This document shows positions 1-12,655 of a stretch of 64,000 nt of DNA, piece by piece. Positions within the stretch are counted from its first letter, which is position 1; each line of letters opens with the position of its first letter. The notes below the pieces were generated by a model. That model ran no database searches. It had not been told where the DNA came from and saw only the letters and a list, made by a program, of their open reading frames with translations. The stretch is taken from positions 95,676,805 to 95,740,804 of the forward strand of contig CM040428.1 in NCBI GenBank assembly GCA_022702705.1, written 5' to 3'. Position numbers and translations under genes: made by a program. The DNA is from Papilionanthe hookeriana x Papilionanthe teres (lineage: Eukaryota; Streptophyta; Magnoliopsida; Asparagales; Orchidaceae).

Positions 1-563
1 AGCCATGCAAGCCATGGACAAGCCACATGAAGCCATGGAAGGCTTGACATGTGATCAAGCCATTAATGGCAAAAGGAGGGCCCCCTTTCCTAATCCTTCT
101 TAAACCCTTTTTTACCTTAAGCATGTCACACACTAAACCATGCTTAGCCACCTCATCATGGATGGAGACCACACCATTCTCTCTGGCCGACCCAAGTGAT
201 CCTTTTCAGCCCAAGACCAGCCTCGGGTGGTGAACCTAGCCCAAAACCATGGGTTGACTCATTTGAACCCAAAATGGTCTTCCCCCATTCCATTTCAATC
301 CAAGCTCTTTACACATGGCAATTGCCAATTGCTTGCACCAAGTCCCAGCCCCGACCCACCCGACCTCGAGGGTGACCCATGCTCGGCCGGCCGGCCACCA
401 TGCCGCCGGAAAACACCATGGCCGAGAGCTCACATGTGAGCCAACTTTGAATTCTCCTCGCCGAGCCGCCCCATCCCCAGCGGCCATTGTAGCTGTTCTT
501 CTCTTGCCAAGAGCAACTCGATCCCAAGCCCTAACTCTCCCCGGGAGGCCCTCCACCCTCTCC

Positions 564-571
564 TATTTAAA
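564..571 (+). promoter_or_regulatory. TATA-like box in element A 5' LTR
   Basis: TATTTAAA lies in a GC-rich part of the LTR. The same box is present at the matching place in the right LTR (21511-21518) and, reversed, in both LTRs of element B (27400-27407 and 45918-45925). Conservation in a diverged copy makes it the best candidate for the element's RNA polymerase II core promoter. Transcription start not shown. Confidence 0.6.
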
Positions 572-989
572 CACCACCCCTCTCGGCCATGAGAGGTGCC
601 GAAACAAACCTTAAGGAAACTCTGCCAAAATTGTTCCGTACTACTCCCCATACACGCAGCACTTGATCCCCACTGAAATCCCCCCGCCATTTCTTCTCTG
701 CGAGCTCAATTTCGTAGTCGAAATCCAAGCCCAAAACCGAGACACTTCTCCACAGCGAGCCAATCCCCAAATTGATTGGTTCTACACCTTCACCGTACCA
801 AGGGAAGGTGTCCACCAACGAAAGCCCCATCTCCAGTGCCACCCGATTGCTCCAGCCCTCCAAGCTTTGTGATCGACCGTGGTCGAAATCCTACCTAGTG
901 CAATTCACTGCACCGAGAGACTTCATCTGGAGCTTGCTGGGATCCAATCGAAGGTGCAACAACCCTCAGATCGAAGCCACACTTCTCTG

Positions 990-1006
990 AGCAAAGGTAT
1001 GGCCTC
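990..1006 (+). promoter_or_regulatory. Possible 5' splice donor in the LTR leader
   Basis: The sequence gcaaag/gtatgg fits a plant splice donor (AG/GTATGG). The equivalent site in B (minus strand, near 26980 and 45495) reads ctaag/gtatgg, so the GTATGG core is kept. A second candidate, ccag/gtacgc, lies at 4107-4116 and is also kept in B as ccag/gtacac. Either could supply the upstream exon for splicing to the last ORF. Inference only. Confidence 0.35.
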
Positions 1007-3176
1007 ACTCTTCTTCCCGAGCTTCTGAACATTCTCCATTTTTATTGCATAAATTTCATCCCACATAAACCGTATGGATGTGTTCGTCTTCTCAAGACGA
1101 ATCCATAGAGCATAAGAACATGAAAATCCATTGAGTATCGAGTGAGATCTTAGGGATTTAGTGTGGACGGCTCTCGGGCGAGGACGCTCGGGGACGATGA
1201 ACGGATGTCGTCCATTCAATACACGCGCGGACGGACGGCTCAGATGGCGTCGGACCAGGAGATGGTACGTGAACCGTGGGCCCGGGCTGCTGACTCAAGC
1301 GGCGGCGTCGAATGGGAGCGCGACGCGTGTGCGTTCGGAGATGCCGAGGATGACGCGGCGCCGACTCGGATAAATAGAAAATTAGGGATATTTTCTATTT
1401 ATTTAATTCCCTAAACTTGGAAAATTCATAACTTTGTGTAGGAAAATCATAAAAATAAAATAAAAATACCCTCTCGCTCAGCTGAACGAGGAGAATAATG
1501 TGGAAAAGAAATTATTTAATTTCATCAAGTATTTTATTTTTAATAATTTATTTACTCTCTGCATATTTTTAATTCTCCATGCATGTATACAATTCACCAT
1601 GGCATGAGACCATGTGGCTTTTAAGCCTCCGAATTTGGGAACATTCCCCGAATTTTCCAAAGTCGTAGGCCATCCCTATGAAAAGTTATTGATTTTTCAA
1701 ATTCATGTTACTCGTTTTGAGTATTTTAATTCCAATAAATAGCATGTTGTGAAATAAATTCTAGGAAAATTTGGTGATGTTCCTTATGACCGAGGACCCT
1801 AGGAAAAATAAGTTTTGAAGTTAGTTCATTTAAAACAACCCTAATCGGCTTAAACACCCAAAATGGATCTCTAATTAATTAGAGCTAACCATACATCAAA
1901 TTGACTTGAAATCAATTCTCCACTCGACCTTTAGGATCAGAGGAACCCACCATAAAAATTTGAGGTCAATTGACTCAGTTAGCCCTACTAAATGGGTCGA
2001 TTAAGCCATTTAGCCATTTTGAACTTTTAAAAATTCATAACTTTCAAAATATCTTTCAAAAATTCACCAAATTGGTTTTGGAGCCTCTCTGATATTAGGG
2101 AATTTAAGAAAATTAAAATTTCAATTTTCTAAAAAAGTTGATTTTTAATATTATTTTAATATTTTTAATAATTAAAAAATAATAAAAATCACAAAAATAA
2201 TAAAATTCACCAAAATGTCACATTTTGAATTTTAATCACTTAGGAACAAACCCCATATTTTTCTTAGGTCTATTTAATGAGATATTAAATTTTAAAGCCC
2301 TAGGGTAATTTTAAAATTAAAAAAATGTATTTTCTAGCATTTTCACTAAAATAATTATAATAAATCATAGAAAAATCAGAAAATTGTAAAAATTGGTTCT
2401 CTGATTTCCTTGATATCAGAGAGATTTTTGAAAAATATAAAATTCATTTTTCAACATTTATTTTATTTTTAAATTAATTAACACTCCAAAACTTAAAATA
2501 ATTATAATAAAAATAATATAATTCAAAAAATCACCAAAATTGGTCCAAGTGGTCCTCTGGTCATTAGGAATGTCCCCTAATTTTCTTAAGGACAGAAACT
2601 TTCCCTTGGTCATGTTATTAAATTTTCCTTGGAAATCTCTATTTTCTACCAAAAATAATTATATAAATAAATTAAATACAGAAAAATCACATTTTCTCCT
2701 CTCATGTCTTTATTGACATATGAGTGAAGTCACATAAAAATTTCAAGTTCATTTAAGCTCAATTTAGTGAGTTATGAAATTATTAAGCTTAAAGGGTAAA
2801 GTGGTAATTAAAATTTTAATCCTTAATTAAAACTTTAGGTTTAATAAAAAAATTAACAAGTAAAATATTTGATCCTAATCTGATTTGGATGATTGAAATT
2901 TAAATAATTAAAGGGTAGAAACCCATTAAGCAATTTAAAATAATTAAACCTTAATTAAATAATTGATTAAATTCGAAGAATAATAAAATCGAATTATTAA
3001 AATAAGGATATTATTAGGAAGAGATTTATTCTTTAATTTAAAAATCCCTAAATTAATCATCTCATTAATATTCAATTCTTAATTAAAATGATAACTCAAA
3101 TTCAAAACATTAAAAGACTTAATCATTAAACTAAAATTAAATTATTAAACTCTTTTAAAATTTCAATTAAAATTAA

Positions 3177-3540
3177 AAATTAAATTAAATTAAATTAAGT
3201 AAATTAAATTGAATTAAATTAAATTAAATTAAATTAAAATTAAAAGTTGAATTAAATTAAAGATTAAATTAAATTAAATTAAATAAACAAATTAAATTAA
3301 ATTAAATGAATTAAATTAAATTAAATTAAATTAAATAAATAAAATCAAATTAAATTAAGTTAAATCAAATTAAAGATTAAATTAAATGAATAAATTAAAT
3401 TAAATTAAATTAAATTAAATTAAATTAAATCAAATTAAATTAAAATTAAATCAAATCAAACTAAATTAAGTTAACATCAAACCAAACTAAATCGAATAGA
3501 ATTAAATTAAATTAAATTAAATTAAATTAAATTAAGTTGA
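3177..3540 (+). repeat. AAATT pentanucleotide array in 5' LTR of A
   Basis: About 360 bp of near-perfect AAATT repeats with interspersed variants. The matching array in the 3' LTR (24130-24595) is longer and has a different arrangement, so it has changed length since the two LTRs were identical. B and C lack an array of this kind at the same place. Confidence 0.9.
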
Positions 3541-5657
3541 ATTAAACATCACCAAAGACATAAAGAATTCAAAATAAATCTAAAATAACTTGAACACTAT
3601 TCCAAATTTAAACCCATTAATTGAAATTAAACTAAATCACAAACCATTTGAACACCAATTTACCCTCGAAAGCTTTAGTTATCATAACTCCTAAACAGAA
3701 TATTAAATGAAATGTTACTTCACTTATATGACATTCAAACATCCTAGTTCACTCGAGTAAGATAATAACAAAACTTAACTAAACCTCTGACGATTAATTC
3801 ATTCGTGTAATTAAATTCATTCTGACTTAAAACAATCCTAGAAATATTGAAAAGATGTTTAAGATTCTTCTTAAACACTTTCTCAATATGATAGGATGTT
3901 TATAAGAACAATCGAACTTAATCGTTCTTCGATGAAGAAAATCGTCTTCAAACAAAAACACAAGGAACCTAGACGTCATAGGAAATGACTAGCTATAGGA
4001 TTAGGAATTTGGTAGAAAACCATAACCCTTACCTTAGCTTTACCTAGGAACTTGCTTAAATATTCTAATTGTGTTTTAAGTGCAGCTTGGATGACGGGAA
4101 GACCCTCCAGGTACGCTTTTATTTTATTGCAATTTACTTTCTTGCAATTTACATTATTGCAATTTATTTAATCGCATCGCACTTACTTTTCCCGCATGAT
4201 AAACAATTGTTGCATGAAAACCCACACCTTTAGGATAGTCCCTAAAACCGAAACCAAAACTAAGTTAAAAGTTATTGCAAGATAAAATTCACCGCCACAA
4301 CATTTCAAAATATAAAACAACTCAAAATTTAATCACAAACGTAACACAAAACTACAATTACAACTAAATTAAAACGTCCTCGTTGGATGATCGGGAATAC
4401 CTCGGATGATGTAACCTACGTGTTGCTAACTGGATTTCCCACTGGTCTAAATGAAAGTGTGGAACTCATTCAACTGAGTTTAGCAAATTCATCCGGACTA
4501 AGTGAATCCGATAAAAATAATGATGCCGAAGGATGGAACCGTGGATCTTAACCGGTGTCGTTATAATCAACTTTAAGATTTGTTTTAATTAAAATATTGA
4601 AAACACTTGGAAATTAAGATTTTCTCTAAACCAAAACACTTTTCTCATCCCCCGATTTATGACTTCTAAAACTAAACCTCTGCAACAACAAGGAGCTCGT
4701 GAGCATGGTGGCAAGACGGCCATCGTCATCAGAAAACCCGAGTCTACTTCAAGAAAACTTTCCTAGAATTAAATAACAAAGCCATAGGACTTCGAGGTAG
4801 TTCGCCTAGTGCAACATAAATCCTCAACTCTTCGTTAGCATTTGCATTGCAAATTAAGCCCTAACCGGCCTTAGATTCCGAGGTAGTCGTCCGATACGAC
4901 ATAAACCCTCACATCTTCGAGGCTATTCGTATGATTCTGTCATATAAATATAAGCCCTAATTAATTAAAATCGGCAAGATCGAAATATTAAATAAACATT
5001 AGACTTTCCTAAATTCAAGCCAAACAATAGATAGTCGGAAATTACCGAAGTTCGCTTCGAATCCGTAATTTCTCCTACCTTTCTTCCTTTCAATTCCCAA
5101 AACAAAATGTTCCAAACTCGATCCATTCCCTATCGAAATTCCAAAATTCAATCCTTCGAAAACTTAAACTTCAAATTCTCGAGAGCAGAATTATCGATTA
5201 TTATCGAGAGTTTTCTTAGGTGATTCCCGTCACTTAAGATGTAATTAACTATGTGGCTTGCCCTTATAGGGAATTTTAAAGAACCTGTGTAATATAAACC
5301 CCGTTTAATGCTTTCATATTAAGCAGTGGAATTTGTCGACTTATAAAATTGGTTCGCGTACCAAACGGATGTCACAAATCTTCTAGTTTATTTAATCGAG
5401 CCCCACCATCAAGCAAGGTGTCTATCCTTAGTGATGGATACACGGTTCGTGGTGCGGTGCTCGTTTATATAAACTATTCGGGATGTGAGATCGGTTTAAT
5501 CTCATATCTTAAAACCTTCAAATTTAAAATTATTTTCAAAATCAAATAGTACTTTTCAAATTACTTATTTAAATTAAATTAAAAATTCGCCGACAACTTC
5601 TGTAGGCGACCCCTTTTCAAAATAAAACACACAACCTAAAAATATGCCGACAACTTC

Positions 5658-5676
5658 TGGCGACTCCGCTGGGGAC
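5658..5676 (+). promoter_or_regulatory. Primer binding site of element A
   Basis: TGGCGACTCCGCTGGGGAC starts five bases after the LTR end. The same 19-mer occurs reversed next to the LTRs of B and C. From memory, this is the site type described for Ogre elements, complementary to a plant tRNA-Arg 3' end. The tRNA assignment is recalled, not computed. Confidence 0.9.
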
Positions 5677-6178
5677 AATTCCTCTCTCCATTTTAATCGA
5701 ATAACTCTGCTTTCAAAAATCGGTAGTGTATCCATGTCCTTAATGGGTCAAACTACCCTTCTTTCCGTTGGGATGCTATGTTCATTTCTACCGTGAACAA
5801 GTATAGCCAACATTCTCTCGGATTTAGGAGCCACAGTTTAGACACCCCTAAATAGAGAGGTTCCGAGATCCTTTTACCTCATTTCTGAGGTGGGGTGGAC
5901 CCCCAATAAGTGTTAGTCTAGAGTGATCCTTCGAGTCGAGAAGTCTCGCATAAGACTTTCTTTTCCTTTCCAACTCCGAATCGGATTCCTTACCTTCTCT
6001 ACACCTTTCGAACATTCCGTTCTAAATAAACAAATCCTTTAATAAATGATTCTTTTAACAAATGATTCCTTCTTATAAATACATGAACAAGAATGAGTTC
6101 GGACTCTTTCAATTCCTTTCTTTTCGTCCTAAAGAAAAGAAGCATAACTCGGGACCGACAACCGAATCTACCCCGTAA
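5677..6178 (+). other. Element A leader between PBS and ORF1
   Basis: Untranslated leader with no convincing ORF. It holds a box at about 5821-5870 (ggag..cag.ttagacacccctaaatagagaggttcc) that is kept in the leaders of B (41165-41213, reversed) and more weakly C (49355-49400, reversed). It ends at a pyrimidine-rich stretch followed by the ORF1 ATG at 6179. Confidence 0.6.
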
Positions 6179-7628
6179 ATGGAAGCCCCAAAGCCGATTT
6201 TCTCCTTCACCAATGGACCGGACTTCGCCGTCTATAAGGATGAGCCGCCCGACAATGGGATCATCCGGTTTGGACAAGGATTTGAAAACACGAATGTCAA
6301 GATCACCGACGTTTCCCTTTTGCACCGACAAACAAAGTATCCGAAGCTAAGAAGCCGCCGATCGAGTTCAACCTTAGGTCGACCCAAGAGTTTCCTCCCC
6401 GCAAAAGATCCCGACCGAGAGGAGTACCGTCGTCCGCAGAGGACCGCTCTTACTACCCCCACCGGTCTAGTTGTTTCCGCACCTACCCCGACTTCCGCCA
6501 AATTAAAGGGGAAAGAAATCCGAATTATGGTGAACCCGTTACCGTGGAGGGTACGGATCTTCCCGTGAGACCTTCTGTTTCAAATCGGGTCCACTCAAGA
6601 ATTCCATCACCGACAAGGACCCAAAGAAGAAACGAAGTAGAAGGATCGCTAGAGAAGCCGTAGCCGCCGAAATTGCTTTCCCGGAGGAAATCCGTAATCG
6701 CCGAATATACACCGCGCCGAATATACACCGCTGCCTGACTACATACCACTTTTGGGAGGAAGCAGGTTCCATCCCCTCTCCGCCGCAGAGGATGAAGAAA
6801 ATGTTCGCAAGATTGCCGCCGCATTGCCTCAGCCCGCATACTACAACGATAGCCGCAAGAAAAGGACTAGAACTACGCCGTTTGCTTCGACCGCAAACTT
6901 TGATAGAGAAGTTAGCAAAGAAGGAAAAGTGCCCCGTATCGGAGATTCTACGAAGGATGTGGCGGGTGCCGCCAAATCCCGTCTCGGGCCCCGAGTAGAA
7001 CCCGCCATCGTGACGTAAAAGCCAAGTAAAAGAATGAAGGCTAGTCCGCCCGTCGTCGTCTCGGATTACAGACTAGGGAGGATACCACCTTCCAACGATT
7101 CGGCCGACTGCACCATCCGGTCCTAGACCTTCCGCCGCTAGAAGGATGGTATGGCGTCCCACTACCTGGGCGCTAAGATCGAAACAACAGACTCGAGAAG
7201 GAAAGTCTCGTCAGAGACTCGAATCCGAAGAAAGCGCCACCGCGATAAAGGGGACTCGCGAGAAGGGGACCCGACAGCCTATCGCACGACAACCGCGAGG
7301 ACGCACGTAAAGGCCCGCTAGAAGATGCCATGGAAAAGTCGAGAACCGATATCCGACGATTAGCAAAAGAAAGAGAAGAGAAATTCGGAGACGAGATCGA
7401 TTCATCGGAATTCATGGACGACGAATATGCAGAAATCAACATGGTCGAAACACGAGCTTCATCGCCTTCACAAGGTGCTCCCGCAGCCTGCGAGAAGAGA
7501 GGAGCCGAAGTGATGAGAAGGCAACTTCAAGAGAAAGACGACACGATCGCCCAAATGGCGAAAAGGATGGAAGAGATGGTCGTAGCTCTAGCCACTCTCC
7601 GCAGTCAAGTGCAACCCCAAAGAGAGAC
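6179..7628 (+). pseudogene. Element A ORF1 (N-terminal part of the polyprotein), broken
   Basis: The ATG at 6179 opens a frame beginning MEAPKPIFSFTNG, matching B's ORF1 start (MSAPKLIFSFTNG at 40836) and, more weakly, C's at 48927. Further shared segments are TTPTGLV, GG(S)RFHPLSAA and a Lys/Glu-rich coiled-coil-like stretch ending near QVQPQRE. I recognise no enzymatic domain. Ogre-type elements are known to carry an extra ORF of unknown function before gag, and position and length fit that. The frame shifts several times. In A the last part (7330-8181) runs without a stop into gag, so ORF1 and gag were probably one polyprotein. Breaks often fall where B has CAG or CTG. Confidence 0.75.
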
Positions 7629-8990
7629 ACCCCTGCAGGTCATTCACATCGTAGACGGAGGAAAGGAGATTACATCCGTCAACGGGGATGATCAGCCAAA
7701 AAAGGATACAACACAAAGTATGATCCCCGAAAAGGATATCAAGAGCTTGGTGGAACAAGAAAGTGCGAGAAGCCTTAGCACAATCAAAGAGCGGGACATC
7801 CATTCGGACGGCAGACCTTACCCGAAGAATTCGACGCCGTCCAAGCACTCCAAAAGGCTTCGTACCACCTCTCGTTCAAGACCTTCGATGGAACCGGGAA
7901 CCCCCGACAAGCATGTTGCACACTTTCGTGCCGCTTGTTGCAATGCCGGCGGAGCGATGCATTACTCTTCCGACAGCTCGTCGCCAGCTCGTCGTGGATC
8001 GCCTTCGACCGGTATGCGAATTACCAAATGGTTCGGTGAAGACGTTCTCGTAACTAGAGAACCTCTTCATCAAGCGATTCGCCGGAGCTTCAAGCACCAC
8101 ATCACTATAGGTGATTTAGTGGTAGAGAAACAAAGCCGAACGAAACTTTGGTGGATTACATACTTCGATGGAGGAACTTAAGCATGAAGTGTGAACCACA
8201 ACTACAAGAACAACATGCAACGACATCTTACTTAAAAGCATTCACGGCCCGATAAAGCACTTCTCCTCAAAGGATTCACTATTAAGACTTTCGAGAAGTT
8301 GTTAAGCAAGGCCGGGAGCTTGCAAGAGGAGGCGAAGCAATTAAGTTTCGCCGACAAGACGGACAAGCAAAAGCCTCGTGAAGACTTTCGAAAAGAAATC
8401 CGGATCGTTGCAGCTAGCCGACAAAGGCAAGCAACCGATACAAATATCGTCCGAACGGCCGCAACGAACCTCAACAGAATTACCAACGAACCCCGACCCA
8501 GCCTATCACTCATCTCCACAAGATGAACAACCGCCTCGTCCGCAACGTACATTAAGGGAGCTTCGAGCAGTGGAATATCCATTCAAGAATGAAGCAAAGG
8601 TCGAAAATGTTCCGTAGTCCGATGAAGACTCCGCATTTCCACCGCCGCAGCCTAAGAGACCGTAGGAAGTCAACAAGAAAGGTGATCCCAACTTTCGCCC
8701 CTACCACCGGATGCTTGGGCACAAGATAGTAAGATTGCATTACCTTCAAAAGTTGGCTCAACGACAACCTTCTGAAAGGGAATATAACGATCCCGAAGGA
8801 GTACATGAAGGAACCCCGTAAAGGAGGTTCCGTCAATGTTATCTCAACCGATCCCATCATTCCGATAGATCCCTATACGACCGACGATGGATGGACTACC
8901 GCTTGGACAAGGTCTTCGAAAAAGATTTTAGACAAAGATCCAAACCGCTTCGGTGCGAGCTTCAATTCGTAGTTCGAAACCCGTTAAGTC
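7629..8990 (+). pseudogene. gag: Element A gag, broken
   Basis: This is the retrotransposon Gag (capsid-nucleocapsid) region that would package element RNA in cytoplasmic particles. Recognisable pieces align with B: MIPEKDIKSLVEQ, the capsid core with HVAHFRAACCNAGG, and the knuckle-like segment YHRMLGHKI near 8700. The first Cys of the knuckle is Arg here. Frameshifts and stops interrupt it. The stop at 8051-8053 arises where CGT (8049-8051) stands in place of an apparent CAG, one of several such cases in A. It is followed directly by the protease region in the same order as B. Confidence 0.8.
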
Positions 8991-9047
8991 GGCACTATCA
9001 CTTGCGATAGAAGAACCACCTCAACAGAGACGATCGAAGAGAAGAAG

Positions 9048-10842
9048 AAAATCGACGAAGAAGAGAGGACCGAGACTCCTAAGGCTGGACTAGGGGCCGC
9101 TTATCCTAGGATAGTTGTTTCCGATTCGGGGAGAAATCCCTCGAACCTCTCGACTTCGTATGATTATCTCGCTCACTTCGGTGGGATCATATAATGATAA
9201 GGGTGATGGCGTTGGCTACGTTTTGACCGTTTCTAACGATTACGTAACTAGCGACAATCCGGACATCGATTTCGATACCAACGACAATTCTCAAATCATA
9301 CACAATCTCGACGATCAAAATGACGAAGAAGACATCCATCAAGGAGGCTACGAGAGTTCAACAAGCAACGAATCTATCCGCGAGTTTCGAGGAGCTCCAA
9401 ATACAATAGAGTTAGAGCCTTCGCACTCGAAGCTAATCCGAAGAACCCGTCATTCCGATTCAAGAAGAAACACCAAGCAAGCTCAACACTAGATTCGAAG
9501 AAATTACGAAGTCAACTTAAGAAGTGGAAGAGTTCTACCTCCGAGAATGGGTCCAAAGGACAAAGGAAAGCGTGTGGTTGTTCAAGAAGAACCAACCCCA
9601 ACAGAAGAAATACCCATTCGAGAAGAAGCCGAGACACATGGAAATAAAGTGGACTACAACGTGTTAGCCCATCTTAGGAAACTACCGGCCAAAATGAGCA
9701 TTTACGATGCTCTCATCTTATCAAAGGAGATGAGAGAAGCTCGATCAAGGCCTTACTTGATCCGGAAATTTGCTTAGCTCAAATGGCCGGAGATTCCTTA
9801 GATGAGGTTTGCTCGTTAAAGGAACAACGAGGTGTTACCTTCACGGACAATGACCTACTACTGGGGATGCAGATCACAACCGACCGTTGTACATTTCAGC
9901 TTACAATCGGGAAGTTTACGCTCTCCGCAGTATTGGTGGATCCAGGAGCATCAATCAATATAATGAGTCTCCGAACACTAAGCATACTTGGAAATCGATG
10001 CTCGCGAGCTCGAGGCCGACAAAATGTTATTAAGAGGATTCAACCGTAAAGGAGAAAGAGCCCTCGGATCAATAACGCTACTAATGAAGACCGGTGACTT
10101 AGCAAAGACAACCGCAAAATTTCACATAATTGATTCGAAACGTCGTTCAACGCTCTACCGGGCCGACCATGGATACATGAAAACAGGATGGTACCATCAT
10201 CTCTACATCGCTGCATCAAATACTACGATGGAGGGAACAAGGCATCAAAGGTGACTTACAACCATTCTCCGTACATGAGATTGGAATCCATGAAGACGCA
10301 GACTTATTATGCACCACCGAAGAAAACAATCTTCTCCAGAGATACCGTAACAAATGAAGCAAAGAAAGTTCGGGACAACGAAGAACCTCGAAGTTCTAGT
10401 CCAACAGCCACTCACCACTCCCTTCCGGCGAGATGGTGAAGGTTTCTCCACAACTCGCATCCGAGGTCGAGGCCGGGACGAGGCCGTGGTAGAGACGCTA
10501 GGACAGCTTGGACGAGGAAACCAGCCATCAATGTTGATCGGGAAGATAGTTCCGAAGAAGAAAAAGAAATCAAACAAGAAGCAAGCAACGATAAGTCCGA
10601 AGAAGCCGCAATTCAAGATCTCCCTCGAAGATGAAAAGAATGAAGAATACAAATCAATGTACGAGAAGATTAACCACTACGTACATACTATGACCCTAAC
10701 CCCGATCCATTCTAACAAGATCGAGGGTATGGTGGTCAAAGAGGTACGTAGCGACGGTGCAAAGCCAATCAAATTCTACCGTGGTGCTTCTTCCTCCAAA
10801 ACCGAAAATAATGTACAACTCGAAGATGTCACTTCATCGAAT
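9048..10842 (+). pseudogene. pro: Element A aspartic protease region, broken
   Basis: This region encodes the polyprotein-processing protease. Upstream acidic linker segments (YPRIVVSDSG, RMGPKDKGK, NVLAHLRKLPAKMSIYDA) match B. The active-site motif VDPGASINIMSLRTL has its Asp at 9939-9941 and the usual Gly, which B has lost. The second conserved part, around GR.W at about 10160, survives. A Gly/Arg-rich stretch (10450-10500) follows, as in B. Several frameshifts break it; one at 9742-9743 reads CG where B has CTG. Non-functional as written. Confidence 0.82.
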
Positions 10843-12655
10843 TAATGGAATTACCTTTTGAGTGGTACTCTCCCCGTGTTCAAAATTTAATTCAACGTGG
10901 TTTCTTACCTCGACAATGGACAAAAGGTCAATCACAACGTTTTGAAAAATTATGGAATAACTCCGTCGTCCACCCAATTCAAAGTATGGACTCGGATTCG
11001 GCACAAGCAGGATCGCCGACGATACCGAATTTTGCTTGGTTGTCACTTGCGAGTCTAATGAAAACCGCATGGAAACTACGTACGAACTCGAAGATGTACA
11101 AATTGGAGACGCTCCACCGTAATTCGAAGAAGAGATTAAATCTACAATAGATGAGTTAACTGAAGTTAACTTAGGTACTAGCGAAGAGCCTAGACCTACC
11201 TTTGTTAGCTCCTTACTCAATAAAGAAGACTCCGAAGAAATAATCAAGTTATTAATGGAATTTAAAGACTGTTTTGCTTGGAACTACGATGAAATGCCGT
11301 GATTAGCTCCGCAGGTCGCAATCCATAAGCTAGAGTGGATCCTACTTCGTCCCGCCGTACAAGGTCCCGTAAGAATGCGTCTAGAAATCGAACAACAAGT
11401 CATAGCCGAAGTTAAAAAGCTAATAGACGCTAAATTTGTCCGTGAAGAACAATACCCGACTTGGTTAGCCAATGTGGTGCCAACGTAAAGAAGAATGGTC
11501 GATCGAATTTGTGTGGACTTCGCAGATTTAAACAAGGCATGTCCAAAGGATGAATTCCCTCTACCGATCCCGTAACTAATGATCGACATTGCTTCGACAC
11601 ATGAGATATTTTCATTCATGGATGGATCTTCGTGATACAACCAGCATAAAAATGGCTCCGTAAGATGAAAAGCTTACAGCATTCGTAACGCCGATCGGAG
11701 TATTTTGCTACACAAGTGATGCCATTCGGACCGAAGAACGCAGGAGCAACCTACCGTAGAGCAATGACAAGAATTTTTGATGATCTCATCCATAATCAAG
11801 TCGAATGCTACGTGGACGATGTGGTCATCAAAAGCAAAGTAAAGGAAAACCACTCGTATGATTCGAGAATTGTTTTCGAACGATTAAGACAATTTAACCT
11901 TAAGATGAATCCCTTAAAATGCGCCTTCGGCGTCACCTCCGGAAATTCTTAGGATTCGTTGTCCGACATCGTGGAATTGAAATCGACCCGGAAAAGATTA
12001 AAGCTATCTTAGAAATGCCGCCTCCCAAAACCTTAAAACAACTACGATCTTTTCAAGGGAAGCCGGCATATCTTCGACGCTTTATCTCAAACTTGTCGGT
12101 AGGTGTCACCTTTCTCGACACTAGTTAAAAAGGACGCCAAATTTATTTCGGGAAGAGAAATGCCGTAAGGCCTTCGAGGACATTAAACAATATTTAATGA
12201 CACCTCCCGTCTTAGCAGCCCTGGCCTCGTGTAGACCACCGATACTTTACACCGCGGCTTTAGACGACTCTCTCTGAGCCCCGTTAGCCTGTGTCAATGA
12301 TGAGGGTAAAGAAAATGCTCTTTACTACTTAAGCCGTCGTTTACTTCCGACGGAAGTAAGGTATCCCGCAATCGAAAAGCATTGTTTGGCCCCGATCTTC
12401 GCCGCTCAAAAGCTCGTGCACTACATGCTTTCTCATAAGGTCAACTCCGATCTCGAAATTTAATCCATCGCAATACTTGATGACTCGTCCAACACTTTCC
12501 GGCAGTACTTGCCGTATGGTCAATGATATTATTGCAATTCGATATAACTTTCGTGCCTCTTCGTGCCGTAAAGGGACAAGTCTTAGCAGACTTTCTCGCA
12601 AAGACACCCTTTGCCGGCAGAATCTCCTCTCAACGACGATTTGCCGCATGAACAA
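10843..12655 (+). pseudogene. pol: Element A reverse transcriptase and RNase H, broken
   Basis: Ty3/Gypsy reverse transcriptase. The catalytic YVDD is intact at 11809-11820, preceded by a MPFG.KNAGATY motif at about 11716 and followed by the connection segment (ILEMPPPKTLKQL). The RNase H1-like part (LYTAALDDSL..., LYYLSRRL, EKHCL) runs to about 12430. It carries many stops; those at 11119, 11299, 11572, 11632 and 11660 each sit on a CGT that corresponds to CAG in B, restricted to places where A and B otherwise align without gaps. The enzyme is inactive as written. Confidence 0.87.

Larger units (their letters stand above)
1..5652 (+). repeat. Element A 5' LTR (partial, cut by window start)
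   Basis: Bases from 1 onward match bases from 20941 onward almost base for base, so this is the left copy of a very long terminal repeat whose right copy begins near 19150. About 1.8 kb of its start lies outside the window. It ends at ...tatgccgaca, followed five bases later by the primer binding site. The first 1.4 kb is GC-richer and contains a TATA-like box. From about 1.4 to 5.6 kb it is extremely AT-rich with a pentanucleotide array. The many short ORFs inside are not conserved in frame between the two LTR copies and I do not call them genes. It differs from the right copy by many small indels concentrated at CAG/CTG/CG sites. Confidence 0.93.

Noticed and set aside
567..863. Several ORFs of 60-110 codons in the first kilobase of A's LTR on both strands
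   Set aside because: They fall in a GC-rich part of the LTR, are in different frames in the two LTR copies, and show no domain or family signature.
3177..3540. Centromeric or other independent satellite
   Set aside because: The AAATT array is inside the LTR and present at the same place in the other LTR, so it belongs to the element.
5658..5676. Possible tRNA gene fragment
   Set aside because: It is 19 bases complementary to a tRNA end directly next to the LTR, repeated next to the LTRs of B and C: a primer binding site, not a tRNA gene.
7173..7848. Minus-strand ORFs of 64-89 codons opposite A's ORF1/gag
   Set aside because: They are shadows of the plus-strand ORF1/gag region, with low-complexity Ser/Leu-rich translations and no counterpart in B.
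10245..10652. 135-codon minus-strand ORF opposite A's protease-RT linker
   Set aside because: A shadow: the plus strand here aligns with B's polyprotein, and the translation is Phe/Ser/Arg-biased without motifs.
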